From JAIMBK01 sp040755975 (lineage in GTDB: Bacteria > Bacillota > Desulfotomaculia > Desulfotomaculales > Nap2-2B), in assembly GCA_040755975.1 (NCBI GenBank), contig JBFLZY010000005.1, positions 11,525 to 75,524 of the forward strand: a stretch of 64,000 nucleotides of DNA, in the 5' to 3' direction. A model generated the notes under the pieces. It saw nothing but the letters and a program-made list of their open reading frames with translations, was not told the DNA's origin and did not search any database. Made by a program: the position numbers and the translations under genes. Shown here in pieces: positions 16,018 through 25,474 of this stretch; position 1 is the stretch's first letter; every line of letters starts with the position of its first letter.

Positions 16018-17871
16018 TTATCCTCGACAGTGCTCTACAAACCGTTTCACAAGCATATAACCGGCGCCGCGGCTTATTTTTCCTTCCTTGCGCACGTGCT
16101 CCAAAACAACGGGCGGCCAGAAGCCTTTTTCTTCCAGATGACGGTATGCCTGCTCAGGAGAAAGCTGGTGTCCCTGAAAGGCGCAAACTATTTCGGCAAC
16201 TCTTTCCAGGGTTAGTTTTTTCCCCTGAGGATATTTTTTTATCGGCGGGGGATTAAGGCCGGCCAGACCGTTCATCCTCAGGACGGCCCAAAGGGAGTTT
16301 CGGAAGCTCTCCTCTTTCATTTCCTCGTCCAGCCGGTAGTTGTTGGTATAGCCGCCGGAAGCCAGCCCCCATTGCCGCATAAACTTAAGCCCCGGGTACG
16401 CCCAGTGATCTCCGGAAGGAATTGGCGCTTGAAAGGGTTGGAGTTCCATCCCCTGGGAATTGAGCCTGTTTTGCAACTCTTCAATAACTTCGCGAGAACT
16501 GCTCATTTCTTGAAAAGATAAATTTTTTTCAATACTTAAAGCCGCTGCAGCCCCGGCCGCCTGTCCGGTGGCCATCCCCACCGGAATCACCCTGGCGCTG
16601 CCGGCCGCCAGGGAGTCAAAGCTGGCCGAACGGCCCACCACCAGCAAGTTTTCCACCTCCCGCGGAACAAGGCACCGGAAGGGGATGGCGTATTTTGCCG
16701 GCTTGCCGATTACGTCTCCGGTGAAGTGCGGCCCGGTGGCCTGGATATCTACCGGATAGGAGCCAAAGGCGATGCGGTCCCGAAAATCCCTGTTTTCCAT
16801 GACGTCGTTGACGCTTAACCGGTAGAGGCCCTGGATGTGCCGGGAATCGCGGACGTACAACTCCGGGGCCGCGCCTTCCAGTTCCGCCCTCTCCAGACCC
16901 GGAACGTGTGTTTTGAGATAGGCGACCAGACGGGGGATTTCCTGTTCCGCTAAAAGGCGGGCCTCCTTCCGGGAATCCGGACTTAAAGGATCCACGCCAA
17001 AGATATGCAGGGCGTTTATTAAAACCCAATTACCCCGCAGGCGGCCGACATTTAAACCGCGCACGCCCAGGCGGCCGTTCGTGGGCCGGTACCCTTTCAT
17101 GGTTTGCGCAAATCCCCAGGCGCTCAAATCATTGGCGCCGGTATGCGGCTCCCCGTGCTCCGCGATGGCCCGCCGCAGCCTCTGCCACTCCTCTTCCCCC
17201 ACGCCCCGCAACTTAAAAATAAGGGTGGCGGCGATGCGCTCATCCGTTCGGCCGCAGTCGCTCAAGCCCACGGTGCAGGGAACGCCCGCGGCGGCGGCGA
17301 GATCCGCGTCCTGGGTGGCGTCGATGATCCGGCGGGCAAAAATCTCTTTTCTCTGCCCGGAAGGCAAAACCACCGCGATCCCCGTCAACACTGTTTTGCC
17401 TTCGGTTTTTTCAACCAAGGGTGTTATTTCCCGGACAGCAAGTAATTGTTCGAGCCTGTCTTCTTTGTCGAGCAAGGAACGAAAAGTCCTTGCCGCTGTT
17501 TCCAGGTCAAAAGAATCCCCTTCCACCTGTTGAAAAAACTCGAGAAAAATACCTTTATTCAGGATTTTCCGGTCCGGCCCGTAATTCATATCGATACTGT
17601 TCAGCCAGCCGCGAGTCATCAATCCGCCCGGCTCGGGGCGCGTGTCGATCAGCAGGGTGCGCAAGCCGTTGCGCGCTCCGGAAACGGCCGCCGCGATCCC
17701 TTCCGGATCGCTGCCGACCACCAAAAGATCGCAGATTGCCCCAGGCGGTAATTTTTTTTGCCCGGCGGAAAAAGAAGACGCGTTGCGCTGGTAAAAAAAC
17801 CAGCCCAGCACCCACCCGGACAGAAAGAGAAATAAGAGAAGATAAAGAGCGGCTTTTTTCTGTAAAAGCAT
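16018..17871 (-). CDS. Membrane-anchored FAD-dependent oxidoreductase (PF12831 type)
   Basis: A 617-aa protein. An N-terminal hydrophobic helix (about residues 7-26) can act as signal anchor, putting the enzyme outside the membrane. The FAD-binding fold starts near residue 48 with CDLLVVGSDPEGIAAA, a variant of GxGxxG with Ser and Asp in place of two usual residues, followed by LLIDTRPEPGGLMTRG. IIDATQDADLAAAAG and ENLLVVGRSASFD...ARVIPVGMATGQAAG are typical of FAD_oxidored proteins. From about residue 505 the tail has DHWAYPGLKFMRQWGLASG and then NYRLDEEMKEESFRNSLW, like a degenerate S-layer-homology repeat. It lies downstream of carB within the block that separates carB from pyrK. Substrate unknown. 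Confidence 0.72.
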   Translation of the reverse strand: MLLQKKAALYLLLFLFLSGWVLGWFFYQRNASSFSAGQKKLPPGAICDLLVVGSDPEGIAAAVSGARNGLRTLLIDTRPEPGGLMTRGWLNSIDMNYGPDRKILNKGIFLEFFQQVEGDSFDLETAARTFRSLLDKEDRLEQLLAVREITPLVEKTEGKTVLTGIAVVLPSGQRKEIFARRIIDATQDADLAAAAGVPCTVGLSDCGRTDERIAATLIFKLRGVGEEEWQRLRRAIAEHGEPHTGANDLSAWGFAQTMKGYRPTNGRLGVRGLNVGRLRGNWVLINALHIFGVDPLSPDSRKEARLLAEQEIPRLVAYLKTHVPGLERAELEGAAPELYVRDSRHIQGLYRLSVNDVMENRDFRDRIAFGSYPVDIQATGPHFTGDVIGKPAKYAIPFRCLVPREVENLLVVGRSASFDSLAAGSARVIPVGMATGQAAGAAAALSIEKNLSFQEMSSSREVIEELQNRLNSQGMELQPFQAPIPSGDHWAYPGLKFMRQWGLASGGYTNNYRLDEEMKEESFRNSLWAVLRMNGLAGLNPPPIKKYPQGKKLTLERVAEIVCAFQGHQLSPEQAYRHLEEKGFWPPVVLEHVRKEGKISRGAGYMLVKRFVEHCRG

Positions 17872-17975
17872 GGCTGCCCCGTCTTTCTGGGAACTGACAA
17901 ATTTTTAAATTAAAGATCAGGCACAAAGCTTCCCAGCCACAATGGCACAAAGTTAATCTTCCCGGTACATTTCTC

Positions 17976-18011
17976 TTTGTGCCTCTGTGCCTTTGCGCCT
18001 TCGTGCCTTTA
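17976..18011. repeat. TTTGTGCC-type degenerate tandem repeat beside carB
   Basis: TTTGTGCCTCTGTGCC continues into further CCTTTGCGCC and TCGTGCC units. It is the reverse complement of the CAAAG pattern seen at 6009-6032. It lies just past the carB stop, at the right edge of the foreign block in the pyr operon. Confidence 0.55.
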
Positions 18012-18031
18012 TTTATGGCTTTACGGACTGC

Positions 18032-21000
18032 TCAGGATATTTCCTGCAGGGGGATCAATTCGATCGGATCGCCCTCCTTGATGGCCGTCAACACCTCCAG
18101 AATGGCCCGGGCGGTGTCCAGCGAAGTCAGGCAGGGGACCCCGTGCTCCACGGCCGCCCGGCGGATGCGGAAACCGTCGCGCTCGGGCATTTTTCCCCTG
18201 GTAAGCGTATTAATTACCAGATTGATTTTCCCGCTGCGGATTAAATCCACGATGTTCGGTGAACCTTCCCGCACCTTTTTTACCCGCTCCACCGGCAGCC
18301 CGGCCCGGCGCAAGAAATCAGCCGTTCCCGCGGTAGCGCAGAGCCGGTAGCCCAAACCGGCCAGGCCCTGGATGACCGGCAACGCTTCATCTTTGTCCTT
18401 GTCGGCGATGGTGGCCAGAACGGTGCCGTTTTTGGGAACGGCGTACCCGGCCGCCACCAGCGATTTGTAAAGAGCTACCGGGTAACTCCGGTTGATTCCC
18501 ATTACCTCCCCGGTAGACTTCATTTCCGGCCCCAGGGTTACGTCCACCTGGAGCAGCTTGGCAAAGCTGAAGACGGGCGCCTTTACGCCGATCAGGGATC
18601 CCTCGGGATAGAGGCCTCCCCGGTAGCCCATTTCTTTCAAAGTGCGCCCCAGGATTACTTTCGTGGCCAGGTTGACCATCGGAATGCCCGTGATTTTGCT
18701 CATGTACGGCACGGTCCGGCTGGCGCGCGGGTTGACTTCCAGCACATAAACCTTTCCGTTATGCAAAACGTACTGGATGTTAATCATCCCGCGGACGTTT
18801 AAAGCCAGAGCCAGGCGCGTGGTATAATCCACGATTCGCCGTTTAACGGCATCATCCAGGGAGGAAACAGGGTAAGCCGCAATGCTGTCCCCGGAATGAA
18901 CGCCCGCGCGCTCCACGTGCTTCATGATCCCCGGGATAAACACCGTTTCCCCATCCGCAATGGCGTCTACCTCCAGCTCCTCACCCTGCAGATATTTATC
19001 CACCAGCACGGGATGTTCGGGGGTTACTTTCACGGCGCTGGCCATGTAGTTGAGCAACTCCTCGTTGTTGTCGACTATTTCCATGGCCCGCCCGCCCAGC
19101 ACGTAAGAAGGCCTGACCAGAACGGGAAAGCCGATTTGGGCGGCAATGGCGGTGGCTTCCGCGACGGAAAAGGCCGCTTTCCCCGGAGGCTTGGGAATAT
19201 CCAGTTCAATGAGCAACTGATCAAAACGCTCCCTGTCCTCCGCGCGGTCGATATCCTCAACGGAAGTGCCAAGAATATTGACTCCCAAGCGGGCCAGGGG
19301 CCAGGCCAGGTTGATCGCCGTTTGCCCGCCGAACTGCACGATCACCCCTTCCGGCCTTTCTTTCTCCAGAACGCCGAGCACGTCCTCGACGGTCAAAGGC
19401 TCGAAGTAGAGGCGGTCGGCGGTGTCAAAGTCGGTACTCACCGTTTCCGGGTTGTTGTTGACGATGATGGCTTCCACCCCCTCCTGGCGCAGGGCCCAGA
19501 CGGAATGCACCGAGCAGTAATCAAATTCAATACCCTGGCCGATGCGAATGGGTCCGGCGCCCAGCACCACTACCTTCTTGTTCGGGGTGGGGGGAGCTTC
19601 GTCTTCGGAATCGTAACAGGAATAATAATACGGGGTGACGGCTTCAAACTCGGCCGCGCAGGTATCGACCATTTTATAAACGGGACGGATCCCGTGCCGG
19701 CGGCGCAGCGTCCGTACTTCCTCCTCGCCGGTTCCCGCCGCCTGGGCCAGATACGCGTCGGCAAAACCCATTTTCTTCGCTATTCCCAGCAGTTCGGCAG
19801 TCAAGAGCGCTTTACCATGCTTGCGGATCTTTACTTCCAGGTCGACTATATTCCTTATCTTGTCCAGGAAGAAAAGATCGATTTTGGTCAACCGGTGGAT
19901 GTGCGAAACCAGCATCCCCCGCCGCAGCGCCTCGGCGATTATAAAAATGCGCGTATCGTCAGCGCGGATCAGCTTTTCCTCGATCTCTTCATCGGTTAAC
20001 CTGGCGAGATCCGGCCAGTCAAGACCTTTTAAGCCGGTTTCCAGGGAACGTACTGCCTTCAGCAGCGCCCCCTCCAAAGTGCGGTCGATGGCCATCACCT
20101 CGCCGGTGGCTTTCATCTGGGTGCCCAGCTTCCGGTCGGCCAGGGTAAATTTGTCGAAGGGCCAGCGGGGAAACTTAACCACCACGTAGTCTATGGAAGG
20201 CTCAAAACAGGCGTAGGTTTTGCCGGTGACGACGTTTCTAATTTCGTCCAGGTTTAAGCCGATGGCGATTTTGCTGGCCACTTTGGCAATCGGGTAGCCG
20301 GTGGCCTTGGAAGCCAGGGCCGAAGAACGGGATACGCGGGGGTTTACCTCGATCACATAGTACCGGTTGCTGTCCGGATCCAGGGCAAACTGGATGTTGC
20401 AGCCCCCTTCCACGCCCAGCGCCCGGATAATTTTCAGCGCTGCGGTGCGCAGCATCTGGTAGTCGTGATCGCTTAAAGTTTGCACCGGGGCGACGACAAT
20501 GCTGTCCCCTGTATGAATGCCCATCGGATCGATGTTCTCCATGCTGCAGACAGTGATGCAGTTGTCGGCGCCGTCCCGCATTACTTCAAACTCGATTTCT
20601 TTCCACCCGACCACGCTTTTTTCAATCAACGCCTGGTTGATGATGCTCGCCCGCAAGCCTCTTGTGGCCACGGCGATTAACTCATCGAGGCTATAAACCA
20701 TGCCTCCGCCCGTGCCGCCCAGCGTGTAAGCCGGACGAACCACCAGCGGAAAGCCGGTTTCTTTGGCGAATGCCACAGCCTCTTCCACACTCTGGACAAT
20801 GGTGCTGGCCGGAACCGGTTCACCGATTCTTTCCATGGTGGCTTTAAACTCTTCGCGATCTTCCGCCCTTTTGATCGCTTCCAGGGGAGTACCCAGCAGC
20901 CTTACTCCTGCAGCCTCCAGTACCCCCCCTTCGGCCAGCTGCAGGGCCATGTTCAACCCTACCTGTCCGCCCAAAGTGGGCAGCAGGCCGTCCGGCTTTT

Positions 21001-21253
21001 CCTTTCTGATTACCGCGGCAACAAACTCGATAGTCAAGGGTTCAATGTAAATCCGGTCGGCCATGTTGGTATCGGTCATGATGGTGGCCGGATTGCTGTT
21101 GATCAGCACCACCTTCAGACCTTCTTCGCGCAAAGCGCGGCAGGCCTGGGTCCCGGCGTAATCAAACTCCGCCGCCTGGCCGATAATAATCGGACCCGAG
21201 CCAATTACCATTACCTTGCGGAGATCTTTTTTGATTGGCATTTCTTGTGTCAC
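18032..21253 (-). CDS. carB: Carbamoyl-phosphate synthase large subunit
   Basis: A 1073-aa protein of normal length that makes carbamoyl phosphate from bicarbonate, ATP and ammonia supplied by CarA. Two homologous ATP-grasp halves are visible, starting at VMVIGSGPIIIGQAAEFDYAGTQA and VVVLGAGPIRIGQGIEFDYC, then a C-terminal MGS-like allosteric domain (about residue 940 onward) that in homologues binds UMP or ornithine. It is the last gene of the main minus-strand pyr run, 72 bases after carA. In related Clostridia pyrK and pyrD usually follow carB; here an oxidoreductase gene and the XrtG block come first. Confidence 0.97.
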   Translation of the reverse strand: MTQEMPIKKDLRKVMVIGSGPIIIGQAAEFDYAGTQACRALREEGLKVVLINSNPATIMTDTNMADRIYIEPLTIEFVAAVIRKEKPDGLLPTLGGQVGLNMALQLAEGGVLEAAGVRLLGTPLEAIKRAEDREEFKATMERIGEPVPASTIVQSVEEAVAFAKETGFPLVVRPAYTLGGTGGGMVYSLDELIAVATRGLRASIINQALIEKSVVGWKEIEFEVMRDGADNCITVCSMENIDPMGIHTGDSIVVAPVQTLSDHDYQMLRTAALKIIRALGVEGGCNIQFALDPDSNRYYVIEVNPRVSRSSALASKATGYPIAKVASKIAIGLNLDEIRNVVTGKTYACFEPSIDYVVVKFPRWPFDKFTLADRKLGTQMKATGEVMAIDRTLEGALLKAVRSLETGLKGLDWPDLARLTDEEIEEKLIRADDTRIFIIAEALRRGMLVSHIHRLTKIDLFFLDKIRNIVDLEVKIRKHGKALLTAELLGIAKKMGFADAYLAQAAGTGEEEVRTLRRRHGIRPVYKMVDTCAAEFEAVTPYYYSCYDSEDEAPPTPNKKVVVLGAGPIRIGQGIEFDYCSVHSVWALRQEGVEAIIVNNNPETVSTDFDTADRLYFEPLTVEDVLGVLEKERPEGVIVQFGGQTAINLAWPLARLGVNILGTSVEDIDRAEDRERFDQLLIELDIPKPPGKAAFSVAEATAIAAQIGFPVLVRPSYVLGGRAMEIVDNNEELLNYMASAVKVTPEHPVLVDKYLQGEELEVDAIADGETVFIPGIMKHVERAGVHSGDSIAAYPVSSLDDAVKRRIVDYTTRLALALNVRGMINIQYVLHNGKVYVLEVNPRASRTVPYMSKITGIPMVNLATKVILGRTLKEMGYRGGLYPEGSLIGVKAPVFSFAKLLQVDVTLGPEMKSTGEVMGINRSYPVALYKSLVAAGYAVPKNGTVLATIADKDKDEALPVIQGLAGLGYRLCATAGTADFLRRAGLPVERVKKVREGSPNIVDLIRSGKINLVINTLTRGKMPERDGFRIRRAAVEHGVPCLTSLDTARAILEVLTAIKEGDPIELIPLQEIS

Positions 21254-21325
21254 TTTCCTCCCCAGAAAATAGCTTAACTTCAGCCATCGGGCTGGAATCG
21301 TCCGGCTCGCTCCGACGATACCAAG

Positions 21326-22405
21326 TCATCCCTGCCCAACTCCCATGAGCTCCATGAACCGGTCGAACAGGTAAGCGGACTCTTGCGGCCCGGGGGATGC
21401 CTCCGGGTGGTACTGCACAGAAAAAACCGGCAGGTGCCGGTGCCGGATTCCTTCGACGGTGTGATCATTTAAATTCCGGTGCGAAACAAATACCGGCAAC
21501 TCCCTTAAGGACTCTTCGTCTACTGAAAAACCGTGGTTGTGGGAAGTTATGTATACCTTTCCGGTTTCCAGATCCTTCACGGGGTGGTTGGCGCCCCGGT
21601 GGCCGAATTTCATTTTATAGGTTTTGGCGCCCAGGGCCAGTGCAATTACCTGGTGCCCCAAACAAATACCGAATATGGGCAGGCACCCGATTAACTCCCT
21701 GGTCGTCGCGATGGTCGCGGGCACGTCCACCGGGTCCCCCGGCCCGTTGGAAATCAAAATTCCCTGGGGATTGAGCGAAATTATTTCGCGGGGAGGGGTT
21801 TTAGGCGGCACCACGACCACTGCGCAGTCTCTTTTCTGCAGATGGCGGATTATATTCAATTTCGAACCCAGGTCAATCAAGACTACCCGGGGGCCGTTTC
21901 CTTCTAAAACGTAAATTTCTTTGGTCGCCGCTTCGGGAACCAGTTCCTGGCCGGTCAGGTGAGGGGAGTTCCGGGCTTTTTCGACCAGTTTCTGCGGATC
22001 GGCCGCCAGCGTGCTGATTACGCCGCGCATGGTCCCAAAATTACGCAGATGACGGGTTAAGGCGCGCGTGTCCACACCGGAGAGACCGATCACCCCTTCC
22101 CGGGCCAAAAAGTCGGCCAGGCGGTAGCTGGCCCGCCAGTTGCTGGGCCGGGCGCACTCCTCGTGGACGACAAAGCCGCGCACGTAGGATTTTTTCGCTT
22201 CAAAATCCTCCCGGTTAATCCCGTAGTTGCCGATGAGCGGGTAGGTCATGACGACTATTTGCCCGCAGTAGGAGGGATCGGTAAGGATTTCCTGGTAACC
22301 GGTCATCCCGGTGTTGAAGACCACTTCGCCCCATTGTTCCCCGGTGGCGCCAAAAGCGCGGCCTTGAAAGATGGTACCGTCCTCCAGGGCTAGGGTTGCC
22401 TGCAT
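21326..22405 (-). CDS. carA: Carbamoyl-phosphate synthase small subunit
   Basis: A 359-aa glutamine amidotransferase subunit. The N-terminal CarA domain contains NTGMTGYQEILTDPSY. The C-terminal class I amidotransferase domain has the nucleophile Cys in FGICLGHQ and the His/Glu pair in QYHPEASPGP. ATG 22405 is chosen because GGAGGAGG lies just upstream; an in-frame start six codons earlier would precede that site. It sits between pyrC (62 bases upstream) and carB in the pyr operon and supplies ammonia for carbamoyl phosphate. Confidence 0.96.
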   Translation of the reverse strand: MQATLALEDGTIFQGRAFGATGEQWGEVVFNTGMTGYQEILTDPSYCGQIVVMTYPLIGNYGINREDFEAKKSYVRGFVVHEECARPSNWRASYRLADFLAREGVIGLSGVDTRALTRHLRNFGTMRGVISTLAADPQKLVEKARNSPHLTGQELVPEAATKEIYVLEGNGPRVVLIDLGSKLNIIRHLQKRDCAVVVVPPKTPPREIISLNPQGILISNGPGDPVDVPATIATTRELIGCLPIFGICLGHQVIALALGAKTYKMKFGHRGANHPVKDLETGKVYITSHNHGFSVDEESLRELPVFVSHRNLNDHTVEGIRHRHLPVFSVQYHPEASPGPQESAYLFDRFMELMGVGQG

Positions 22406-22467
22406 TAGATACGCCTCCTCCAATCGAAAATAGTTTCTGCCATCATTTCATCTTCATAGAGAGAATA

Positions 22468-23769
22468 CTAGTCCTCACGGGCAACTTCCCGCTGATACAC
22501 CACCCGGCCGCCGACAATGGTCGCCACGGGGAGCCCCTTCAGGCGCCAGCCGGCGAAGGGGGTGTTTCGCCCCAGGCTTTTGAACCGGGCCGGGTCCACG
22601 ACCTCTTCCAGTTCTGGATCGATAATGGTAATATCGGCCGCCGCCCCCACCTCCAGGGTGCCCTTCGGGATGCCCAGGATGCGGGCGGGGTTAACCGTCA
22701 TCTTGGCGACGGCCTCGACCGGGTCGAGAATGCCGGTATGCACCAGCTTCGTCCAGACCAGCCCCACGGCTGTTTCCAGGCCCACCATCCCGAAGGGGGC
22801 GTTGCCGTATTCCACGTCTTTTTCCTCCGGAGTGTGCGGCGCGTGGTCGGTGGCGATCACATCGATGGTGCCGTCCCGCAGCCCCGCGCAAACGGCCTCC
22901 ACGTCAGCGGTGCTGCGCAGGGGCGGGTTTACTTTGGTGTTGGGATCAAAGCCGGCCACCGCCTCATCGGTCAGGGAAAAATGGTGAGGGGTCGCTTCCG
23001 CGGTCACGGGGAGCCCTTTCGCTTTGGCCTGCCGGACCAGTTCCACCGCCCCGGCCGTGCTGACGTGGGCGATGTGCAACCGGCAGCCGGTCGCCTCGGC
23101 CAAAATAATATCCCGGGCTACCATTACTGTTTCGGCCGCCGCCGGGATACCTTTCAATCCCAACATTGTGGATAGATAACCTTCGTGAACGAGCCCGCCT
23201 GCCGATAAAGTGATGTCTTCACAATGAGCAACGATGGGCAAACCCACCATCGCGGCGTACTGCATCGCCCGGTACATTACTCCGGAATCGGCCACGCAGC
23301 GGCCGTCGTCGGAAAAAGCCACCGCTCCCGCCTCTTTTAAGTCCGCCATTTCGCAAAGCTCTTTACCGGCGCAACCGGCGGTGATGGCGCCGATTGGAAA
23401 AACGTTCACCATCCCCAGCTCTTTCGCTTTGCTCCGGATATAATTAATCACCGTTTGGTTATCCGCCACCGGATTGGTGTTGGGCATGCAGGCGATACTG
23501 GTGAACCCCCCGCAGGCCGCGGCGCGCGTACCCGATTCAATAGTTTCTTTGGCCTCAAAGCCGGGGTCTCTTAGATGCACGTGCAGGTCAATAAGCCCGG
23601 GAACGACCAGCTTTCCCGAAGCATCAATGACGTCCCCCCCGTCGCCCACGGCGTCGTCAAGACTCTCACCCAAAGCCGCAATCTTCCCTTCGCCGACCAG
23701 CACGTCGCCGGAAAACATCCTCCGGGAAACGGGATCAACGATTGTGCCACCCTTGATGAGCAGTCTCAT
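22468..23769 (-). CDS. pyrC: Dihydroorotase
   Basis: A 433-aa class I amidohydrolase-fold dihydroorotase that cyclises N-carbamoyl-aspartate. Zinc-ligand motifs are visible: DLHVHLRDPG near residue 58, later His in PIVAHCEDI and LHIAHVSTAGAV, and the catalytic Asp in VIATDHAPHTPEEK. The start ATG is preceded by GGAGGGG. Only a few bases separate it from the pyrB stop upstream, so the two are probably co-translated. Confidence 0.96.
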   Translation of the reverse strand: MRLLIKGGTIVDPVSRRMFSGDVLVGEGKIAALGESLDDAVGDGGDVIDASGKLVVPGLIDLHVHLRDPGFEAKETIESGTRAAACGGFTSIACMPNTNPVADNQTVINYIRSKAKELGMVNVFPIGAITAGCAGKELCEMADLKEAGAVAFSDDGRCVADSGVMYRAMQYAAMVGLPIVAHCEDITLSAGGLVHEGYLSTMLGLKGIPAAAETVMVARDIILAEATGCRLHIAHVSTAGAVELVRQAKAKGLPVTAEATPHHFSLTDEAVAGFDPNTKVNPPLRSTADVEAVCAGLRDGTIDVIATDHAPHTPEEKDVEYGNAPFGMVGLETAVGLVWTKLVHTGILDPVEAVAKMTVNPARILGIPKGTLEVGAAADITIIDPELEEVVDPARFKSLGRNTPFAGWRLKGLPVATIVGGRVVYQREVARED

Positions 23770-23772
23770 CGG

Positions 23773-24696
23773 TTAATCTTCCCCTCCGCTAAGCAGGTAC
23801 AGAATAGCCATCCGGACCGCTACCCCGTTGGTAACTTGCTCGTTAATTACCGATCGGGCATGTTCGGTTATTTCGGCGCTGATCTCTACCCCCCGGTTAA
23901 CCGGCCCGGGGTGCATGATCAGAGCATCCGGCTTGGCCAGAGACAGCCTTTCGGGAGTCAAACAATAAAGGCGGCTGTATTCCCGTAAACTCGGGAAAAA
24001 AGCCGCCTTTTGCCTTTCCAGCTGGATGCGCAACATCATAACGACGTCCGCTCCTGACAGCGCTTCTTCCATGCTGTGGTGGACACTTACGCCCATCCGT
24101 TCCACATCCTTCGGAATCAAGGTCGCCGGGCCGCAAACCGCCACTTTCGCGCCCATTTTTCGAAAGCCCCAGATATTGGACCGGGCTACCCGGCTATGCA
24201 AAATGTCCCCGACGATGACCACCTTGATCCCCTTTAAGTTGCCTCTTTTTTCTTTAACAGTAAACAGGTCCAGGAGCGCCTGGGTAGGGTGTTCATGGGC
24301 GCCGTCTCCTGCGTTTACCACCGCGGCGGCAATTGTGTTGGCCAGCAAATGCGCCGCCCCGGCCAGCGGGTGGCGGAGCACAACCACGTCTGCCCCGAGA
24401 GCCTCGATGGTGCGGGCGGTATCCTTTAAACTTTCCCCTTTAACGACACTGCTGGCGGAAGCGGAAATATTTATGCAATCGGCGCTTAAGTACTTGGCGG
24501 CCAGTTCGAAGGAAACACGCGTGCGGGTGCTGGGCTCGTAAAAAACGTTGATGACCGTGCGTCCGCGCAAAGCGGGCACCTTTTTAATGGGCCGGGAAAG
24601 AATTTCCTTCATCCGGGCCGACGTATCCAGGATGAGTTCGATTTCTTCGGTTGTGATCGTCGCCAGTCCCAGCAGATCTTTTCCTTGTGGTCTCAT
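23773..24696 (-). CDS. pyrB: Aspartate carbamoyltransferase catalytic subunit
   Basis: A 307-aa enzyme that joins carbamoyl phosphate to aspartate. The carbamoyl-phosphate loop YEPSTRTRVSFE, SSVVKGESLKDT, HPTQALLDL and the C-terminal MHPGPVNRGVEI are all present. ATG 24696 follows GGAGGT; longer in-frame starts upstream lie in the leader and are not needed. No pyrI regulatory subunit is present, as usual for Firmicutes. It follows pyrR by 135 bases, a GC-rich gap in which I see no clear second PyrR-binding sequence. Confidence 0.96.
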   Translation of the reverse strand: MRPQGKDLLGLATITTEEIELILDTSARMKEILSRPIKKVPALRGRTVINVFYEPSTRTRVSFELAAKYLSADCINISASASSVVKGESLKDTARTIEALGADVVVLRHPLAGAAHLLANTIAAAVVNAGDGAHEHPTQALLDLFTVKEKRGNLKGIKVVIVGDILHSRVARSNIWGFRKMGAKVAVCGPATLIPKDVERMGVSVHHSMEEALSGADVVMMLRIQLERQKAAFFPSLREYSRLYCLTPERLSLAKPDALIMHPGPVNRGVEISAEITEHARSVINEQVTNGVAVRMAILYLLSGGED

Positions 24697-24831
24697 CGCT
24701 ACCTCCAAAAAACGGTCACCAGCCGTGCCTGCCGTTGCCGTCCGGCGCGGGACGACTGACGGCCGATCCCGCCGGCCCCCCCGCCCGTGACGCTCCTTGC
24801 AAACGAACGGCAAAGCGGGAATTTTCGCACT

Positions 24832-25389
24832 TTAACCGTGGTTCTCCAAAATGAGGACCCTATCCTCGCCGTCGGTTTCCTGCAGGCGCACCGCCACTAC
24901 TTCGCGCCGCGCGGTGGGCACGTTTTTTCCTACGTAGTCGGCGCGAATGGGCAACTCCCGGTGCCCCCGGTCAATGAGCACGGCCAGCTGAATCAACCTC
25001 GGCCGCCCCAGGTCGATAATGGCGTCCAGGGCCGCGCGCACCGTACGCCCCGTATAGATAACGTCGTCAACCAGGACTATCTTTTTATTCTCAACCGGAA
25101 AAGGAACTTCGGTTTTGTGCAGCAACGGCTGGTGGCTCAAGGTGGTAAGGTCGTCCCGGTAGAGGGTGATATCCAGGATTCCCACGGAAACGGATTTGCC
25201 CTCGATCTCTTTTATGTAACCGGACAACCGCCTGGCCAGCGGAACGCCTCTGCGTTGAATACCGATCAAGGCCAGATTTTCCGTTCCTTTATTGCGCTCC
25301 ACAATTTCGTGAGCAATTCTCACCAGGGCCCGGCGGATCCCTTCCGCATCGAGGATCTGGGCTTTCTGGCGCAAGCACTTTTCGCTCAT
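24832..25389 (-). CDS. pyrR: Bifunctional pyr operon regulator / uracil phosphoribosyltransferase PyrR
   Basis: A 185-aa protein of normal PyrR length. It binds the pyr leader RNA when UMP is high, favouring transcription termination, and has uracil phosphoribosyltransferase activity. The PRPP-binding loop VLVDDVIYTGRTVRAA is near residue 100 and IGIQRRGVPLARRL near 43. It is the first gene of the operon. The leader between its promoter and start codon holds both a PyrR-binding loop and a terminator, so it regulates its own transcript. Confidence 0.97.
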   Translation of the reverse strand: MSEKCLRQKAQILDAEGIRRALVRIAHEIVERNKGTENLALIGIQRRGVPLARRLSGYIKEIEGKSVSVGILDITLYRDDLTTLSHQPLLHKTEVPFPVENKKIVLVDDVIYTGRTVRAALDAIIDLGRPRLIQLAVLIDRGHRELPIRADYVGKNVPTARREVVAVRLQETDGEDRVLILENHG

Positions 25390-25404
25390 TGATTGATCAC
25401 CTTA

Positions 25405-25438
25405 GCAAAAATGCCTGCTTACACCGGTAAGCAGGCAT
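25405..25438 (-). terminator. pyr leader attenuator terminator
   Basis: On the minus strand a perfect 12-bp stem (25427-25438 with 25411-25422) and 4-base loop is followed by TTTTGCT, ending about 15 bases before the pyrR start. It is the regulated terminator of a PyrR attenuator. Confidence 0.88.
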
Positions 25439-25474
25439 AGTATAGCCATCCTTTTAGCTTTCCTATGTTCCTTA

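Noticed and set aside
18896..19999. 367-aa plus-strand frame
   Set aside because: Wholly antisense to carB, whose ATP-grasp motifs are intact. No start signal or domain is visible.
24697..24831. Second PyrR attenuator between pyrR and pyrB
   Set aside because: The GC-rich gap has a weak hairpin before TTTTTT but no UCCAGnGAGG-type loop, so I do not call it.
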